NCBI GenBank assembly: GCA_040387035.1 | Contig: JAZKEN010000007.1 | Coordinates: 1 to 64,000, forward strand | Length of the DNA stretch: 64,000 nt | Origin: Methylotenera_A sp040387035 | GTDB taxonomy: Bacteria > Pseudomonadota > Gammaproteobacteria > Burkholderiales > Methylophilaceae | Direction of reading: 5' to 3' | Shown: piece by piece, positions 60,636 to 64,000 of the stretch | Numbering within the stretch: position 1 is the first letter of the stretch | Layout of the letters: every line of letters starts with the position of its first letter | Program-made: the position numbers and the translations under genes | Notes under the pieces: generated by a model | Told to the model about the DNA's origin: nothing | What the model saw: only the letters and a program-made list of their open reading frames with translations | The model's database searches: none

Positions 60636-62288
60636 CTAGCGCAACTGTTTGGTATGATTGATCAGGCCGTTGGTAGAGCTATCATAATTGGTGACTTTGC
60701 CTTCACTGGTTAATTGCGGCAGGATTTGCTGTGCAATCTGCTTGCCGTATTCAACGCCCCACTGGTCATAGCTATTAATATCCCATAGTATGCCTTGCAC
60801 AAATATTTTGTGCTCATATAGCGCGATTAGTTTGCCCAATGTATTCGGTGTCAGTTTGTCGAATAAAATGGAAGTGGTAGGGCGATTGCCTTCGAAAACT
60901 TTATGCGGCAATAATTTTTCCAGATCCTCACCATTTAAGCCTTGTTTTTCCAGCTCAACACGCGCTTCATCTTTGGTTTTTCCCAGCATTAACGATTGCG
61001 TTTGCGCCAAAAAGTTAGCCAGCAGGATTTTGTGGTGCGCATAGCCATGCTTGCCGATTGCATAGTGGCTATGCACTGGCATTAAAAAGTCGGCAGGCAC
61101 AATTTGCGTGCCTTGATGAATCAGTTGGTAAAACGCATGCTGGCCGTTGGTACCTGCTTCACCCCAAATCACAGGGCCGGTTTTGTACTGGACACGGCTG
61201 CCATCGCGGCAGATAAATTTGCCGTTACTTTCCATATCAGCCTGCTGCATATAAGCCGGGAAGCGCGCCAAGCCTTGGTCGTAAGGCAGGATGACATTGG
61301 TATCAACATGGAAAAAGTTGTTATACCAAACGCCAATCAAGGCCAGGATGACCGGCATGTTTTGCTCAAGCGGTGCTGTTTTGAAATGGTTGTCCATTTC
61401 ATGCGCGCCCTCTAGCAATGCCTCAAAATTATCCATGCCAACGTATAAAGCAATGCTTAAGCCGATGGCAGACCATAAGGAATAACGACCGCCCACCCAA
61501 TCCCAGAATGCAAACATATTGGCGGTATCGATGCCGAAATCAGCCACTGCTTTGGCATTGGTTGAAAGTGCCACAAAGTGCTTCGCTACATGGTTATTAT
61601 CTTTGGCTGACTCTAAAAACCAGGTTCGTGCACTCATGGCATTGGTCATGGTTTCTTGCGTGGTAAATGTTTTAGAAGCCACAATAAATAAAGTGGTTTC
61701 TGGCTTGCATTTTTCCAATGCGCGCATCAGGTGCGCGCCATCGATATTGGATACAAAATGAATATTTAAATCCGGGCTTGCGTAAGGCTTTAATGCATCG
61801 CACACCATTACCGGCCCCAAATCAGAGCCGCCAATGCCAATGTTCACAATATCGGTGATGCGTTTGCCCGTATAGCCTAGCCAGGTGCCGTTACGTACTT
61901 TTTCTGAGAACTCACGCATTTGTGCCAATACAGCATTGATGTCCGGCATCACGTCTTTGCCATCGACCATCACAGGCGTATTGCTGCGGTTGCGCAGGGC
62001 GGTGTGCAACACGGCGCGATTTTCGGTGATATTGATCTTTTCACCAGAAAACATCGCGTCGCGCCATTGCTCAATTTTAGCTTCGCGCGCCATTTGAAAT
62101 AGCATAGGCAGTGTTTCGTCGGTGATGCGGTGTTTGGAGTAATCAAACAAAATATCGCCGAAATGCAAGCTGTAATGTTCAAAACGTTTCGGGTCGGCAG
62201 CAAACAAATCACGCATATGTAATGATGCGATTTGTTTTTGATGCGCGCACAGTTTTTGCCAGGTAGGAAATTGTGTAAGAGTTGTCAT
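60636..62288 (-). CDS. pgi: Glucose-6-phosphate isomerase
   Basis: This 550-residue enzyme interconverts glucose-6-phosphate and fructose-6-phosphate. VNIGIGGSDLGPVMVCDAL is the phosphate-binding region, TLFIVASKTFTTQETMTNA carries the next binding loop, and GEAGTNGQHAFYQLIHQGTQIVPADFL includes the catalytic Glu region. The final basic Lys is in the DINSYDQWGVEYGKQIA segment. In ribulose-monophosphate methylotrophs this step lies in the formaldehyde-fixing cycle. It is 73 bases downstream of glgB, in the same direction. Confidence 0.96.
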   Translation of the reverse strand: MTTLTQFPTWQKLCAHQKQIASLHMRDLFAADPKRFEHYSLHFGDILFDYSKHRITDETLPMLFQMAREAKIEQWRDAMFSGEKINITENRAVLHTALRNRSNTPVMVDGKDVMPDINAVLAQMREFSEKVRNGTWLGYTGKRITDIVNIGIGGSDLGPVMVCDALKPYASPDLNIHFVSNIDGAHLMRALEKCKPETTLFIVASKTFTTQETMTNAMSARTWFLESAKDNNHVAKHFVALSTNAKAVADFGIDTANMFAFWDWVGGRYSLWSAIGLSIALYVGMDNFEALLEGAHEMDNHFKTAPLEQNMPVILALIGVWYNNFFHVDTNVILPYDQGLARFPAYMQQADMESNGKFICRDGSRVQYKTGPVIWGEAGTNGQHAFYQLIHQGTQIVPADFLMPVHSHYAIGKHGYAHHKILLANFLAQTQSLMLGKTKDEARVELEKQGLNGEDLEKLLPHKVFEGNRPTTSILFDKLTPNTLGKLIALYEHKIFVQGILWDINSYDQWGVEYGKQIAQQILPQLTSEGKVTNYDSSTNGLINHTKQLR

Positions 62289-62361
62289 TTATTATTTAAA
62301 ACAGTAGTTTATTAGTTATATTTAATGTTGTTTATAATATTAACATTGCTAGATGTCAGTA

Positions 62362-64000
62362 TTAAAATTTGTGCGTGATGATTAATCCTGCCAATGGCGG
62401 CAATGTAATCAGTAATGATTGCGCATGATTCATCCAGGAAATATTTTCTGTTTGTAAACCGGCACCATTACCCTGATTGCTGCCACCATAATACCCTGCA
62501 TCACTATTAAATATCTCAGCGTATTGGCCTGCTTTAGGCACGCCAATGCGATAATTTTGCCGCAACACAGGTGTAAAATTCATCACTATTATAGCAAAAG
62601 AATTATCCAGGCCGCGCCTTACAAAGCTAATAATTGATTGATCCGAATCGTGACAATCAATCCAGTCAAATCCTTGCACTTCAAAATCCAGGTTGTGCAA
62701 ACATTCCAAATGCAGGTAATGCATATTCAAGTCACGTGCCGTACGCTGGATACCAACATGCGCTTCATGTTCCAGCAAATGCCAATCCAGGCTCGCGTTC
62801 ACGTTCCATTCGATTCCCTGCGCGATTTCGTTACCCATAAAGTTGAGTTTTTTGCCTGGGCTGGTCATTTGCAGCGTCATCAACAGGCGTAAGTTGGCAA
62901 ATTTTTGCCATGAATCGCCCGGCATTTTGCCAATCAACGAGCCTTTACCGTGCACGACTTCATCGTGTGAGAAGGGCAACACGAAGTTTTCACTATAAGC
63001 ATAGAGCTGGCCAAAAGTCAGCATGCTATGGTGATATTTGCGATGAATCGGCTCGTTTTCGATATAGCTGAGCGTGTCGTTCATCCAGCCCATATTCCAC
63101 TTCATGCTAAAACCCAGGCCACCCAAGTAAATGGGGCGCGATACCGCAGGCCATGCGGTGGATTCTTCAGCAATGGTCAGTGCGCCAGGAAAGTCCTGGT
63201 GCACAACCATATTGAGTTGTTTCAAGAAATCAATCGCCTCCAGGTTTTCACGGCCACCGAATTTATTCGGCACCCATTCACCGGCTTTACGTGAGTAATC
63301 CAAATAAAGCATAGAGGCCACTGCATCCACACGTAAGCCATCGATATGAAACTCTTTTAACCAGAAATAGGCGCTGGCAATTAAAAAGTTGCGCACCTCG
63401 TTGCGGCCATAGTTAAAAATCAGTGTGCCCCAATCCTGGTGCTCACCGATACGCGGGTCTTCATGTTCATACAGGGCCGTGCCGTCAAAGCGAGCCAGTG
63501 CCCAGTCATCTTTAGGGAAGTGACCGGGTACCCAGTCCAGGATCACGCCAATATTGGCCTGGTGGCAGGCATCGATTAAAAATTTCAAATCATCCGGCGA
63601 GCCGAAACGATTGGTGACACCAAAGTAGCCGGTGGTTTGGTAACCCCAGGATTCATTTAAAGGATGCTCGGTGATTGGCAGTAATTCGATATGCGTATAA
63701 CCCATATCCGATACATAAGGCACCAGTTCAGCGGCCAGTTCGCGATAGGTTAGTGGCAGGTTGCCGTTTTTGCGGCGCCAAGAGCCGACGTGCACTTCAT
63801 AACAGTTAAAAGGCGCGTGTAGCCAGTCATTCTTTGCACGCTGGTTTAACCAGGCGCTGTCTTGCCATTGATAGGTACTATTGGCGGATATTTTGGCAGC
63901 CGTGCCCGGGCGCGCTTCAAATTCACGTGCAAACGGATCGGTTTTTGTCAACAATGCATGCGTTTGGCGATTGCGGATTTCAAATTTATACAGGGTTTCT
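62362..64000 (-). CDS. glgB: 1,4-alpha-glucan branching enzyme, 5' part outside the window
   Basis: About 546 C-terminal residues are visible; the frame remains open to the window end (ETLYKFEIRN and onward), so the N-terminal carbohydrate-binding part lies beyond. The visible part begins in the end of that domain and runs through the (beta/alpha)8 barrel: HVGSWRR, YTHIELLPITEHPL, DGLRVDAVASMLYLDYSR (Asp nucleophile), LTIAEESTAWP (acid/base Glu) and FSHDEVVHGKGSLIGKMPGD. It introduces alpha-1,6 branches into glycogen. With glgA in this window and pgi downstream, it points to glycogen storage. Confidence 0.95.
   Translation of the reverse strand, partial: ETLYKFEIRNRQTHALLTKTDPFAREFEARPGTAAKISANSTYQWQDSAWLNQRAKNDWLHAPFNCYEVHVGSWRRKNGNLPLTYRELAAELVPYVSDMGYTHIELLPITEHPLNESWGYQTTGYFGVTNRFGSPDDLKFLIDACHQANIGVILDWVPGHFPKDDWALARFDGTALYEHEDPRIGEHQDWGTLIFNYGRNEVRNFLIASAYFWLKEFHIDGLRVDAVASMLYLDYSRKAGEWVPNKFGGRENLEAIDFLKQLNMVVHQDFPGALTIAEESTAWPAVSRPIYLGGLGFSMKWNMGWMNDTLSYIENEPIHRKYHHSMLTFGQLYAYSENFVLPFSHDEVVHGKGSLIGKMPGDSWQKFANLRLLMTLQMTSPGKKLNFMGNEIAQGIEWNVNASLDWHLLEHEAHVGIQRTARDLNMHYLHLECLHNLDFEVQGFDWIDCHDSDQSIISFVRRGLDNSFAIIVMNFTPVLRQNYRIGVPKAGQYAEIFNSDAGYYGGSNQGNGAGLQTENISWMNHAQSLLITLPPLAGLIITHKF

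Noticed and set aside
1..64000. CRISPR array, insertion sequence, prophage or integrase
   Set aside because: No regularly spaced direct repeats, transposase, integrase or phage structural gene was found; a tRNA lies at the left edge but no attachment-site duplicate was seen.

Overview
The window looks like a chromosomal segment of a betaproteobacterium, most probably a methylotroph of the Methylophilaceae (Methylotenera-like). This rests on the housekeeping gene orders (gloB/methyltransferase/rnhA/dnaQ; orn divergent from an M48 peptidase/cytochrome c/rsgA group; rne divergent from rluC/HAD/Rieske/sppA), the moderate G+C seen by eye, and protein style. It is inference, not a database match. 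The sequence is a scaffold with four 100-N gaps. Three gaps are flanked by the same 55 bases on both sides, so they are overlapping contig ends rather than missing DNA. Collapsing them restores the frames of the DEXH helicase and rmlD.

Positions 1-16.7 kb are accessory and signalling-rich: a tRNA-Asp end; two paralogous alanine-rich helical proteins facing each other around a PAS-PAS-GGDEF-EAL protein; a secreted small protein; a PAS-GGDEF cyclase; an alpha/beta hydrolase; an FMN split-barrel protein; a TonB receptor-YfiR-hybrid kinase operon with a divergent stand-alone phosphotransfer-like protein; a PRC-barrel protein; a PurD-like ATP-grasp enzyme; and a small membrane protein.

Positions 16.8-30 kb form a DNA-repair and stress island. 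The ligase-associated set (exonuclease, ATP-dependent ligase, DEXH helicase, PdeM phosphoesterase) plus a hypoxanthine-DNA glycosylase runs rightward and meets a leftward ligD-ku-SDR operon for non-homologous end joining. Next comes a leftward operon of a membrane protein, a 23-residue membrane peptide and a hemerythrin-like protein.

Positions 30-64 kb are mainly core genes: ppiD, fabI, a dipeptide-type ABC importer without ATPases, mltD, gloB, rnhA, dnaQ, rmlBACD (dTDP-rhamnose), queD, two cyclic-di-GMP-type genes with altered motifs (EAL and HD-GYP), rsgA, orn, glgA, crcB, rne, rluC, sppA, pgi and the 3' part of glgB.

The most interesting signal is not a gene. An 18-19 base motif, TGTGCGNYANNNNACRGA with small deviations, recurs in intergenic DNA before at least six accessory genes or operons: the secreted protein, the PAS-GGDEF gene, the hydrolase, the PurD-like gene, ligD-ku-SDR and the membrane protein/hemerythrin operon. 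A weaker copy lies before the PRC-barrel gene. In the best copies it sits 16-18 bases upstream of a plausible -10 box and points at the gene. I did not see it before any housekeeping gene here. It looks like the promoter signature of a stress regulon that includes end-joining repair.
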